64,000 nucleotides of DNA from Amycolatopsis echigonensis (GTDB lineage: Bacteria; Actinomycetota; Actinomycetes; Mycobacteriales; Pseudonocardiaceae), in NCBI RefSeq assembly GCF_014174495.1, contig NZ_JACJHR010000033.1:28692-92691 (forward strand), written 5' to 3'. Position 1 is the first letter of the stretch. Each line of letters begins with the position of its first letter. This document shows, one piece after another, positions 49,053 to 57,774 of this stretch. The notes below the pieces were generated by a model. That model made no database searches. It had not been told where the DNA came from and saw only the letters and a program-made list of their open reading frames with translations. Both the position numbers and the translations under genes were made by a program.

Positions 49053-50612
49053 ATGACCGAGCTGAACTACCGGTCCCTGCTGGAGACCAACAGCTACCTG
49101 CGGAACCTCTCCGACACCACGTACTGGCTGTGCATCACGCGCACCGTGCAGGAGTCGAAGCTGTTCCCGATGAATCCGTACATGCTGCTGAGCTACCTGA
49201 ACTCGTTCTACCGCCTGCCGACGCTGCTGCGCGAGATCGACGCGGCGACCCCGGCGGAGGAGCTCGGCGACCGCGCCCGCGAGGTCAGCCTCAAAGTGGA
49301 CACTGTCAACGCGGCGTGGGGGATGCCCGCCTTCTATCTCATCGGCCGGGAAATGCTGATGAACTGGGGGCTGCTGCGCGCGGGCGACGCGGTCGAGGAC
49401 GTGGTGGACGTACTCGACTTCTCGCGCCGGTTCAACCTGGCGTACCACCGCAACGACGGGCACGCCACCAACAAGGAGTTCGGCGACCGCAGCCAATTCC
49501 TGCCCGAGCGGACGCTGCAGGTGTTCGAAGCGGATCTGCACGGCGTGCGACCCGGCGACCGGCTGCACACCGCGGCCACCAAGCTCGTCGCGCAGCTGTC
49601 GCAGTACGCGTTCCTGGCCCACTGCGAATGCCGGATCGGGCTGCACAACAGCGGCCCGTACAACTTCGGCGAGAACCGGCAGCTGATCGTGCGCGACTTC
49701 TTCGAGCTGACCGAGGGCGACTATCCGTGGCTGGACGGCATCGCGACCCGGCTGCCGTTCGCCAACCTGACGATCCCGATCGTCTTCTCCGACACCAACT
49801 TCCACCTCATGGACGACTGGGCGTCGTTCGAAGCCGAGCCGAGCTACGACGTGGCGAACATCGCGGCGGTCGGACTGTACACATCGGACGCTTTGTCCGA
49901 CGGGTACGTGCCGGTCGGCATGGACAGCGCCGAGACGCTCGCCGAAACCATGGAGCAGTACCGCGAGATCCTCAACGAGGCCACCGCGGATCTGTGGAAG
50001 CGGATCGCCACCTGGACCCGCGAGCAGATGATCGACGCCGGCGCGCTCGTGTATTCCTCGGTGGCCAAGGACTTCGCGCATCTGGCCGGCACCTACCGCC
50101 AGGAGGACTGGCTGTCCCTGGACGACCGCGTGCAGCGGTTCAAGCCGCTGATGAACGACGAATACGGCCGGGACAACCTGGGCGAAATGGTAGGGCTGCT
50201 GGGATTCCCGCACCAGAAGACCAACGAGTACGGCATGGCCCGCTATTCCGGGCTGAACCAGAACATGCTCACCGGGATCCCGTACTCGGTGCTCACCGAC
50301 GACGACTTCGCGCCCACCGCGGGCGACCGCCTGTCGGGATCCAGCAGCCTGCCCGCGAAGAACGGGCTGTGGACGACCACGGCGGGCCGGATCGACCTCG
50401 ACGAGTACAACCGCCGGGCCCGCGGCTTCACCCCGGCCGTCTTGGACGGCGCGCATCGGTACCGCGATGAGGAATGGGTCAAATGGCACCACGGGTCGCC
50501 GGAAGCCGACGAGCTGTACCGCCTGGCACAGCGGGGATCGCGCACTCTCGAAGGCCGTGGCTCGAGCCTGCGCCGGGCGGACCTGCACGGAGCCGGCGAT
50601 GCAGATCGGTGA
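49053..50612 (+). CDS. Unrecognised protein, putative substrate domain of phosphohistidine module 3
   Basis: A 519-residue paralogue of the proteins at 43422 and 44621. Shared motifs: ESKLFPMNPYMLLSYL (34-49), FYLIGREM (94-101), LHNSGPYNFGENRQLIVRDF (197-216), YPWLDGIATRLPFANL and LMDDWASFEAEPSYD. It has about 100 extra C-terminal residues, rich in charged and aromatic positions, that the others lack. Tryptophan and tyrosine are frequent, which fits a hydrophobic or carbohydrate-like ligand. Family unknown to me. It overlaps the next ligase gene by 14 bases. Confidence 0.78.
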   Translation: MTELNYRSLLETNSYLRNLSDTTYWLCITRTVQESKLFPMNPYMLLSYLNSFYRLPTLLREIDAATPAEELGDRAREVSLKVDTVNAAWGMPAFYLIGREMLMNWGLLRAGDAVEDVVDVLDFSRRFNLAYHRNDGHATNKEFGDRSQFLPERTLQVFEADLHGVRPGDRLHTAATKLVAQLSQYAFLAHCECRIGLHNSGPYNFGENRQLIVRDFFELTEGDYPWLDGIATRLPFANLTIPIVFSDTNFHLMDDWASFEAEPSYDVANIAAVGLYTSDALSDGYVPVGMDSAETLAETMEQYREILNEATADLWKRIATWTREQMIDAGALVYSSVAKDFAHLAGTYRQEDWLSLDDRVQRFKPLMNDEYGRDNLGEMVGLLGFPHQKTNEYGMARYSGLNQNMLTGIPYSVLTDDDFAPTAGDRLSGSSSLPAKNGLWTTTAGRIDLDEYNRRARGFTPAVLDGAHRYRDEEWVKWHHGSPEADELYRLAQRGSRTLEGRGSSLRRADLHGAGDADR

Positions 50613-52065
50613 CCTGATCCGCCGGGCGGGCCGCCAGTACGGCGACGCGCCGGCGTTGATCGACGGCGAGCGCGTCGTGAGCTTCGCCGAATTCGACGAG
50701 TTGACCGATCGCCTCGGCAACGCGCTGCTCGCGCGCGGACTGGAGCCGGGGGACCGGGTGGCGGTGCTGCTGCCCAACGGCATCGACGGTGTGGTCGCGT
50801 ACTACGCGCTGGCCAAGTCCGGGCTCGTGCGGGTTCCGCTCAATGCCAGGGAAACCGCGCGCGAGCTGGCGTTCAAGATCGAGGATTCCCAAGCCAGGGC
50901 GCTGATCCACGCCGGGGAAGCGCCCGCGCCGACGGAAATCGCGATCACCGCGGAAGAACTGCCTGGCCTGATCGAGTCGGCTCCGGCCGAACCCTGCGAC
51001 GTGCGCCGCGAGCCGGACGAGCCGCTGCGGCTGGCCTACACCGGCGGGACCACCGGGAAGCCCAAGGCCGTCGTGCTGACCACCGCGAGCGAGCTGGCCG
51101 AGGTGGCGAACTTCCTGGTGGACCTGCTGCCGAACCTGCACCCGGGGTCGGTCATGCTGCACGCGGCGCCGATCACGCACGGCAGCGGCGCCTTCTTCCT
51201 GCCGCATCTGGTGAAGGGCGCGGCCAACGTAGTGCTGCCGAAGTTCTCGCCCGCCGCGTTCCTCGAAGCCGCGTGCGAATACCGGGCCACTGCGACGTTC
51301 ATGGTGCCGACCATGATCGCGATGCTGCTGGAGGATCCGGCGACGGCGAACGCCGACCTCGCGCTGGAACGCATCTGCTACGGCGGCGCGCCGATCGCCA
51401 CCACGGTGCTCAGCCGCGGCATCCAGCTCCTCGGGCCGGTCTTCGCGCAGCTCTACGGTCAGGCCGAAGCGCCGCTGGCGATCACGTGCCTGCAGCCGTG
51501 GGAGCACACCCCGGAACGCCTGACCGCCGCGGGAAAGCCTTACACCTTCGTCGAGGTGCAGGTGCGCGACACCGACGGAAAGGTGCTCGGCCCCGGTGAG
51601 GTGGGCGAAGTGCTGACCAGGGGACCGCACACGATGAGCCGGTACTGGCGTCGCCCGGAGGCCACCGCCGCGACGATCGAGGCGGACGGCTGGCTGCACA
51701 CCGGCGACATCGGGCGCTGGGACGACGAGGGCTACCTGCACCTGCTCGACCGGCGGCACGACGTGATCATCAGCGGCGGGTTCAACGTCTACCCCCGCGA
51801 GGTCGAGGACGCGCTGCTCGCCCATCCCGCGGTCGCCGCGGCCGCGGTCGTCGGCCTGCCGGACGAGAAGTGGGGCGAGCGCGTGGCCGCCGCGGTCGTC
51901 ACCCGGTCCGCCGTCGGGTCCGATGAGCTCGTCGCGTTCTGCGCGGACCGCCTCGCCGGCTTCAAACGGCCCCGCACGGTCGAGATCTGGCCTGAGCTGC
52001 CCACCAGCCCCGTCGGCAAGTCGCTGCGCCGCGAGGTGCGCGACCGGATGACGGCACGATCCTGA
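50599..52065 (+). CDS. AMP-forming acyl-CoA synthetase/ligase
   Basis: A 488-residue ANL ligase: LAYTGGTTGKPKAVVLT (phosphate loop, with GG where SG is common), ICYGGAPIATTVL, LYGQAEAPLAIT, GWLHTGDIGRWDDEGYLHLL, DRRHDVIISGGFNVYPREVED and SPVGKSLRREV with the catalytic lysine. It activates an acid of the pathway to its CoA ester. It is translationally linked to module 3. Confidence 0.92.
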   Translation: MQIGDLIRRAGRQYGDAPALIDGERVVSFAEFDELTDRLGNALLARGLEPGDRVAVLLPNGIDGVVAYYALAKSGLVRVPLNARETARELAFKIEDSQARALIHAGEAPAPTEIAITAEELPGLIESAPAEPCDVRREPDEPLRLAYTGGTTGKPKAVVLTTASELAEVANFLVDLLPNLHPGSVMLHAAPITHGSGAFFLPHLVKGAANVVLPKFSPAAFLEAACEYRATATFMVPTMIAMLLEDPATANADLALERICYGGAPIATTVLSRGIQLLGPVFAQLYGQAEAPLAITCLQPWEHTPERLTAAGKPYTFVEVQVRDTDGKVLGPGEVGEVLTRGPHTMSRYWRRPEATAATIEADGWLHTGDIGRWDDEGYLHLLDRRHDVIISGGFNVYPREVEDALLAHPAVAAAAVVGLPDEKWGERVAAAVVTRSAVGSDELVAFCADRLAGFKRPRTVEIWPELPTSPVGKSLRREVRDRMTARS

Positions 52066-52076
52066 AAGGACTGTCC

Positions 52077-52685
52077 ATGTTGGACACATACGAGCTGGCC
52101 GTGCACACGCTGACCCTGCGTCAGCTCGGCACAGCCGAACAGCTCGCCGACATCAACGGCCTCGCGGTCGCGGACGTCGAAGCCGCGCTCGAGAAAGCCG
52201 TCTCCGAAGGGGCGGTGCTCGCCGCACGCGGGAGCTTCATGATCACGCCGGCCGGGCGAGCGTTCCTGGACGGCGTGTACCCGTCGGCGTTCGCCGCGCT
52301 GCGGGCGGACGACGCGGTGACCGAGGCGATGGACGCCTTCGAAACCGGGGTGAACAAGCAGATCCTGAGCCTCACCACGGACTGGCAGACGGTGGAGGTC
52401 GACGGCGACCGGGTGCCCAACGACCACGGGGACGCCGGCTACGACGCCAAGATCGTCGGCAAGCTGGGCCGGGTGCACGAGAAGACGGCCAAGGTCCTGC
52501 GGCCGCTCAGCGCGGCGGACCCCTTGGTAGAGCGTTTCCTCGACCGGATCGGCACGGCGCTGACCCGGGCCGAGGGCGGCGAGACCGACTACGTCAGCGG
52601 AGTCCGCGTGGATTCGGTGCACACGGTGTGGTTCCAGCTGCACGAGCACCTCCTGCGGCTGACCGGACGGGAGCGGCCGGAATGA
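52077..52685 (+). CDS. Winged-helix-like conserved protein coupled to the kinase gene
   Basis: A 202-residue protein. The N-terminal 65 residues look like a winged helix (ELAVHTLTLRQLGTAEQLAD, then VADVEAALEKAVSEGAVLA and SFMITPAGRAFLDGV). The rest is helical with DWQTVEVDGDRVPNDHGDAG, YDAKIVGKLGRVHEKTAKVL and TVWFQLHEHLLRLTG. It overlaps the PPDK-like gene by four bases. A partner subunit or a regulator of the kinase is more likely than a general transcription factor, because of the coupling. Function unknown. Confidence 0.7.
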   Translation: MLDTYELAVHTLTLRQLGTAEQLADINGLAVADVEAALEKAVSEGAVLAARGSFMITPAGRAFLDGVYPSAFAALRADDAVTEAMDAFETGVNKQILSLTTDWQTVEVDGDRVPNDHGDAGYDAKIVGKLGRVHEKTAKVLRPLSAADPLVERFLDRIGTALTRAEGGETDYVSGVRVDSVHTVWFQLHEHLLRLTGRERPE

Positions 52686-54406
52686 CCGCGACGACGGGAT
52701 TGCGCTGGCTGGTCGTCCCGCGGGCGGGCATGCCGGAGCCGAGCCGCGACCTGGTCGGCGGCAAAGCGTGGAGCCTGTGGCGGATGCGCTCGCTGGGGCT
52801 GCGGGTGCCGCCCGCGTTCGTGGTGACCACCGAGGCGTGCGCGGCGTACTTCGCCGGTGACGGGCTGCCCGACGGCCTCGCCGACGAGCTGACCACCGGG
52901 ATCCGTTTGCTGGAAAGGGAACTCGGCCGGACGTTCGGCGGGGGCGAACGTCCGCTGCTGGTGTCGGTGCGGTCCGGGGCCGCGGTCAGCATGCCCGGGA
53001 TGATGGACACCATCCTCGACCTCGGGTGCAACGACACGGTCGAAGCGGCGCTCGCCGCCGAGACCGGTGACCCCGCGTTCGCCGCTGAGGTGCACCGGCG
53101 GTTCACCGGCTTCTACGGCCGGCTGGTGCTGGGCTGCACCGAAGAACTCGAGGATCTGCCCGACACGGGCGCGGTGCGCGCGGCTATTGCGGACGACATC
53201 GGCGAGCCGGTGCCGGTGGACCCGTGGGAGCAGTTGCACGCCGCCGTCGCCGCGGTGTTCCGGTCGAGCCGGTCCCGCCGCGCGGTCGCGTATCGGAAGC
53301 ACTACGGCATCCCGGAGGATCTCGGCACCGCGGTCACGGTCCAGGCGATGGTGTTCGGCAACCTCGACGACGATTCGGGTACCGGGGTGCTGTTCACTCG
53401 CAGCCCGGTCGACGGCGCGCGGGAACCGTATGGCGAGTACCTGCCGCGCGGCCAGGGGGAGGACGTCGTGTCCGGCCGGGTCACCCCGAAACCCTTGGCG
53501 TATCTGGCGGAGCGCTGGCCGCGGGTGCACGCGGAACTGCTCGCCGCGGCGGAATGCCTCGACCGCGAGGGAAGGGACGCGCAGGACATCGAGTTCACCG
53601 TGCAGAACGGCGAATTGTTCCTGCTGCAGGCACGTCCGGCCAAGCGCACCGCCCGCGCGGCAGTGCGGATCGCGGTCGAGCTGGTCGACGAGGGCGTACT
53701 CGAACCGGAAGAGGCCGTGCGACGGGTGACCGCCGAGCAGGTGCGGACCCTGCTCCGGCCGGAAATCGCACCCGGCGCGGCCGAGACGGCCGAGGCGGTG
53801 GCACGGGGCGTCGGTGCGAGCCCGGGCGTGGCCACGGGCGTCGTCGTGGACACGCCTGAAGCGGCGCAGGCGAACCCGGGTTGCGTGCTGGTGCGGAAAT
53901 CGACCAGTCCGGACGACGTGCACGGCATGATCGCGGCCGCGGCCGTCGTGACCGAGCAGGGCGGGGCGACGTCGCATGCCGCCGTGGTCAGCCGGGCGCT
54001 CGACACGCCGTGCGTCGTCGGCTGCGGCGCGGGAACAGTGGATGCGCTTGTCGGCCGCACCGTCACGGTGGACGCGACCTGCGGTGTCGTCTATGCCGGC
54101 GAACTGCCGACGCAGGCCGTCGACGAGAGCGAGGACGAGGACCTGCGACGGCTCACGCAATGGGCGCAGCGAGCGACGACGCTGACCGCGAGCACCACCG
54201 CCGCCGGTGCGGTGTTCGACGCCGACAGCGTGGCGGCCGGGGACGTCCCGGAAATCCCGTCCGGCACGAAAACCGTGTGCGGCGCGGTGTTCTGCACCCC
54301 GGAAGGTGTGCGCGCGGCGCTGGACGCGGGCGTCGAGGAGATCGTGACGCCGCATCGCCTGCCGGTGCTGCTCGCCGCGATTGCCCAGCAGAGGAGCGTT
54401 TCATGA
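52682..54406 (+). CDS. Short PPDK-like phosphotransferase (ATP-grasp plus phosphohistidine domain, no PEP barrel)
   Basis: A 574-residue protein. Residues 1-330 are the PPDK/PEP-synthase nucleotide-binding part: DLVGGKAWSLWRM, VSVRSGAAVSMPGMMDTILD, VQAMVFGNLDDDSGTGVLFT and IEFTVQNGELFLLQARPAKR. Residues 375-475 are the phosphohistidine domain (GASPGVATGVVVD, VTEQGGATSHAAVVSRALDT with His 432). The PEP/pyruvate-binding barrel of about 350 residues found in full PPDK is missing; only about 100 residues follow. It should take the beta-phosphate of ATP onto histidine but needs another protein to use it. The three histidine modules upstream are obvious candidates. Mycobacterium tuberculosis PpdK is, as I recall, similarly short. 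Confidence 0.87.
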   Translation: MTATTGLRWLVVPRAGMPEPSRDLVGGKAWSLWRMRSLGLRVPPAFVVTTEACAAYFAGDGLPDGLADELTTGIRLLERELGRTFGGGERPLLVSVRSGAAVSMPGMMDTILDLGCNDTVEAALAAETGDPAFAAEVHRRFTGFYGRLVLGCTEELEDLPDTGAVRAAIADDIGEPVPVDPWEQLHAAVAAVFRSSRSRRAVAYRKHYGIPEDLGTAVTVQAMVFGNLDDDSGTGVLFTRSPVDGAREPYGEYLPRGQGEDVVSGRVTPKPLAYLAERWPRVHAELLAAAECLDREGRDAQDIEFTVQNGELFLLQARPAKRTARAAVRIAVELVDEGVLEPEEAVRRVTAEQVRTLLRPEIAPGAAETAEAVARGVGASPGVATGVVVDTPEAAQANPGCVLVRKSTSPDDVHGMIAAAAVVTEQGGATSHAAVVSRALDTPCVVGCGAGTVDALVGRTVTVDATCGVVYAGELPTQAVDESEDEDLRRLTQWAQRATTLTASTTAAGAVFDADSVAAGDVPEIPSGTKTVCGAVFCTPEGVRAALDAGVEEIVTPHRLPVLLAAIAQQRSVS

Positions 54407-54915
54407 CCATTTCCGAGCGCGTCACTCACCGGGAAGTCCGGGAGATCCTGCGGTCGTTCCAGGAGTCCGGGTGGACCGCCATGACGCTCGAACTCGACGA
54501 CATGCGGATCACCGCGGGCAAGGAAGGGCCACCGGCCGCGCCGGCCCGGCCCGCCCCGCCGCCCGCCGAGGCATCCGCATCCGCCGCGGCTTCGGCGGAC
54601 GCCGAGCCGGCACCTGATCCCGTGCCTTCTCCTGCGTCGGCGGTGCCGGAACCGGTGGACCGGACAGGCTGCGTCGAGGTCCGTTCGCCCGCGGTGGGCG
54701 CGTTCTGGGTCGCCCCGAGCCCGGGCGAGCCGCCGTTCGTCGAGCCAGGGCAACCGGTGACGGCGAACCAGCAGCTGGCGATCGTCGAAGTCATGAAGCT
54801 CATGAACCCGGTCGTCGCCCCGCGATCCGGCGTCGTGGTCGAAGTCTGCGCCGAGAACGCCGGACTGGTCGAGTACGACCAGCTGCTCTTCGTGATCAGG
54901 CCGGACGATGACTAG
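54403..54915 (+). CDS. Biotin carboxyl carrier protein
   Basis: A 170-residue BCCP-type protein: a helical N terminus (EVREILRSFQESGWTAMTLE), a Pro/Ala linker and the biotinyl domain RSPAVGAFWVAPSPGEPPFV, then VEVMKLMNPV with the biotinylated lysine of the MKLM motif, as in acetyl-CoA carboxylase AccB. It carries carboxybiotin between the biotin carboxylase, whose gene overlaps it by eight bases, and the carboxyltransferase two genes on. Confidence 0.93.
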   Translation: MTISERVTHREVREILRSFQESGWTAMTLELDDMRITAGKEGPPAAPARPAPPPAEASASAAASADAEPAPDPVPSPASAVPEPVDRTGCVEVRSPAVGAFWVAPSPGEPPFVEPGQPVTANQQLAIVEVMKLMNPVVAPRSGVVVEVCAENAGLVEYDQLLFVIRPDDD

Positions 54916-56278
54916 CGTGCGCCGGGTCCTGATCGCGAACCGGGGCGAGATCGCGGTCCGGGTCGTGCGCGCGTGCCGGAAGCTCGGGATCGGATCGGTG
55001 GTCGCGACGTCCACTGTGGACCGCGGCGGGATGGCCGCGCGGCTCGCCGACCGCGCGGTGTGCGTCGGGCCCGGCCCGGCGACGGAGAGCTACCTGAAGA
55101 CCGACGCGGTCCTCAGCGCGGCGGTGGGCGCGGGTTGTGACGCGGTCCATCCCGGATACGGGTTTCTCTCCGAGAATCCCGAGTTCGCGGCGGCTTGCGT
55201 CGCGCAGGGGCTGACGTTCATCGGCCCTCGGCCGGAAGCGGTCGCGCAGGCGGGCGACAAGGCGCGAGCCAGGGAGCTGGCCCGCTCGGCGGGAATCCCG
55301 GTGCTGTCCGGTTCGCCGGTCCTGGAGTCCGCGGCGGACGCTGTCCGCGCCGCGGGCGAACTCGGGTACCCGGTGCTGCTCAAGGCCGCGGCCGGCGGCG
55401 GCGGGCGGGGCATGTCGGTGATCGAGACCGAGGCGGAACTGCGAGACCGGTGGCCGTCGGCGAAAGCCGAGGCGCAATCGGCCTTCGGCGACGGCCGGCT
55501 CTATGTCGAACGGTTCATCCGCAACGCGCGCCACATCGAGGTCCAGGTGCTCGGCGACAAGCACGGGAGTGTGCTGCACCTCGGCGAGCGCGACTGCACG
55601 CTGCAGCGCCGCCATCAGAAGGTGGTCGAGGAAGCACCGGCGCCGAACCTGCCGGAGGAGATCCGACAGGACATCCGCGGCAGCGGCGTCCGCTTCGCCG
55701 AGGCGCTCGGCCTGGACAGCGCCGGCACCGTCGAGTTCATCTACGACGCCGACACCCGCGACTACGCCTTCCTCGAGTTCAACGCCCGCATCCAGGTCGA
55801 GCACCCGGTCACCGAGCTGGTGACCGGGGTGGACCTGGTCGCCGAGCAGATCCGCGTCGCGGCCGGAGAGCGCCTGAAACTCGCCCAGGACGACATCCGG
55901 CTCGTCGGGCACGCCATCGAGGTCCGCATCACCACCGAGGACCCGGCCCGCGGATTCCTCCCCCGCCCGGGCACCGTCGCCGAGTGGCGCGCCCCGGACG
56001 GAGAAGGCATCCGCGTCGACAGCCACTGCGAAACCGGGTATGTGGTCACGCCGTTCTACGACTCGCTGCTGGCCAAGATCATCGCGCACGGCCCGGACCG
56101 GGACGCGGCGGCGGACCGGATGGTGGCCGCGCTCGGCGCCCTGCGGGTCACCGGCGTCCCGACGACGGCGGAGTTCGCCCGCGCCGCACTCGACCACCCC
56201 GACTTCCGGGCCGCGACCGTCACCACCGACTGGATCGCCACACGCGGTCTGCCCGACTACCTGGAGAAGAGCGCATGA
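54908..56278 (+). CDS. Biotin carboxylase
   Basis: A 456-residue ATP-grasp biotin carboxylase (AccC type): VRRVLIANRGEIAVRVVRAC, HPGYGFLSENPEFAAAC, LLKAAAGGGGRGMSVI, RHIEVQVLGDKHG, ERDCTLQRRHQKVVEEAPAP and EFNARIQVEHPVTELVTGVD. It makes carboxybiotin on the carrier protein from bicarbonate and ATP. The family usually reads MNTRLQVEH; here it is FNARIQVEH. It is part of a three-gene carboxylase set distinct from the essential acyl-CoA carboxylase. Confidence 0.94.
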   Translation: MTSVRRVLIANRGEIAVRVVRACRKLGIGSVVATSTVDRGGMAARLADRAVCVGPGPATESYLKTDAVLSAAVGAGCDAVHPGYGFLSENPEFAAACVAQGLTFIGPRPEAVAQAGDKARARELARSAGIPVLSGSPVLESAADAVRAAGELGYPVLLKAAAGGGGRGMSVIETEAELRDRWPSAKAEAQSAFGDGRLYVERFIRNARHIEVQVLGDKHGSVLHLGERDCTLQRRHQKVVEEAPAPNLPEEIRQDIRGSGVRFAEALGLDSAGTVEFIYDADTRDYAFLEFNARIQVEHPVTELVTGVDLVAEQIRVAAGERLKLAQDDIRLVGHAIEVRITTEDPARGFLPRPGTVAEWRAPDGEGIRVDSHCETGYVVTPFYDSLLAKIIAHGPDRDAAADRMVAALGALRVTGVPTTAEFARAALDHPDFRAATVTTDWIATRGLPDYLEKSA

Positions 56279-57774
56279 GCTACTTGGACTGCGCCCCGCG
56301 GGGCGCCGATGGAACCCGTCGCCGGATCGAGATCGTGGACCAGACCCTGCGGGACGGTCCGCAAAGCTGGTGGGGGATGCGGCTGCGCAAGGACATGGGC
56401 CTGCCCATGGCCGCCGAGCTCGACCGCACCGGGTTCCACACCATCGATCTCGTGGGCAGCTCGATCTTCGAAGTCCTGGTGCGGCACTGCAAAGAGGACC
56501 CGTGGGAGCAGCTCATCTCGCTGTCGAAAGCCATGCCGCGGACGACCGTGCGCGCGGGCACCCGCAGCAACGGCATCGTCACGTTCGGCCTGACGGCGGA
56601 CAGCGTGATGGACCTGTGGGTGCAACGGCTGTGTGCGCACGGCATCGGCAGCTTCTGGATTTACGACGGGCTGTTCAACACCGACAAGATCGGCAGGCTC
56701 GTCAAGACGGTGCAAGCCGAAGGGGCGCAGGCACTTCCGTGCATCCTCTACGCCGACAGCCCGTACCACACGGACGAGTACTACGCGGCGCGCACGCGAG
56801 AACTCGTCGCGCTCGGGGCCGACGGCATCGAACTCGAGGACGCGGCCGGGTTGCTCACGCCACAACGCACGCGGACCTTGGTCGCGGCGATCAAGGGCGC
56901 GGCCGGTGAGCTGCCCGTCGAAATCCACTTTCACAGCAACAACGCGCTCGCCCCGCTGAACTACCTCGAGGGCCTGCTCGCCGGGGCCGACCGGGTGCAC
57001 ACCGCGAGCAGGCCGCTCGCGGCGGGAGTGTCCTTGCCCTCCACCGAGAACACGGTCGCCAACCTGCGCTACGCCGGGTTCGACGTGGACCTCGACGAGT
57101 CGCGGTTCGGTCCGGTGGAAGAGCATCTGCTGCGGGTCGCCGAGTACGAGGATCTTCCGGTCGGGCAACCTGCGGAGTACTCGCTTTTCCAGTACCGGCA
57201 CCAGCTGCCGGGCGGCATGGCGGGCACGTTCAAGGCACAGCTGCGGGACCGCGGGATGGCGGAGCGCTTCGAGGAAGTGCTCGACGAGATGTCCCGAGTG
57301 CGCGAAGAACTCGGCTACCCCGTGATGGCGACACCGTTTTCCCAGCTCGTCGGCACCCAGGCGGTGCTGAACGTAGTGACCGGGTCCCGGTATTCGGTCG
57401 TCCCGGACGAGGTGATGATCTACGCGCACGGTTTCTACGGCAAGCCCGTCGCCCCGATCGACGAGAACGTGCTCGACACCATCATGAGCTCGCCGAAGGC
57501 GGCGAGCTACGAGAACTGGGAACCGCCGCAGCCGAGCCTGCCCGAGCTGCGCGAGCGGTTCGGCCGGTCGATCAGCGACGACGAGCTGATCCTGCGGCTG
57601 CTGGTCCCGGAGAACGATATCGACGTCATGCGTGCCACCCCGCGGCGGGACCGGGACTTCTCCCCGACGGGCAGCCAGGTCCGGTTCATCCGCGAGCTGG
57701 TGGAGACGTCGGTAGGGGCCTATCTCCACATTGAAGCGGGCGACTTCTCCCTGACTCTGGAGGGAGACCACTGA
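56275..57774 (+). CDS. Carboxyltransferase of the pyruvate carboxylase/oxaloacetate decarboxylase type, with Lys to Glu change
   Basis: A 499-residue DRE-TIM protein like the 5S/OadA/pyruvate carboxylase carboxyltransferase: IEIVDQTLRDGPQSWWGMRL (metal Asp 22), DGIELEDAAGLLTP, IHFHSNN (metal His 218/220), RPLAAGVSLPSTENTVANL and ATPFSQLVGTQAVLNVVTG. The family moves CO2 from carboxybiotin to pyruvate or a similar enolisable ketone. In the family the barrel carries a carbamylated lysine (KDMAGLL); here that lysine is Glu 188 (EDAAGLL). Glutamate could replace the carbamate as a metal ligand, so a changed acceptor or mechanism is likely. It is coupled to the biotin carboxylase gene. Confidence 0.87.
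   Translation: MSYLDCAPRGADGTRRRIEIVDQTLRDGPQSWWGMRLRKDMGLPMAAELDRTGFHTIDLVGSSIFEVLVRHCKEDPWEQLISLSKAMPRTTVRAGTRSNGIVTFGLTADSVMDLWVQRLCAHGIGSFWIYDGLFNTDKIGRLVKTVQAEGAQALPCILYADSPYHTDEYYAARTRELVALGADGIELEDAAGLLTPQRTRTLVAAIKGAAGELPVEIHFHSNNALAPLNYLEGLLAGADRVHTASRPLAAGVSLPSTENTVANLRYAGFDVDLDESRFGPVEEHLLRVAEYEDLPVGQPAEYSLFQYRHQLPGGMAGTFKAQLRDRGMAERFEEVLDEMSRVREELGYPVMATPFSQLVGTQAVLNVVTGSRYSVVPDEVMIYAHGFYGKPVAPIDENVLDTIMSSPKAASYENWEPPQPSLPELRERFGRSISDDELILRLLVPENDIDVMRATPRRDRDFSPTGSQVRFIRELVETSVGAYLHIEAGDFSLTLEGDH

Noticed and set aside
52682..54406. Rifampin phosphotransferase or PEP synthase
   Set aside because: Rifampin phosphotransferase has a separate antibiotic-binding domain between the ATP-grasp and histidine parts, and PEP synthase has a C-terminal barrel. 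Neither is present, and the sequence follows PPDK (GGKAWSLWRM, SMPGMMDT).
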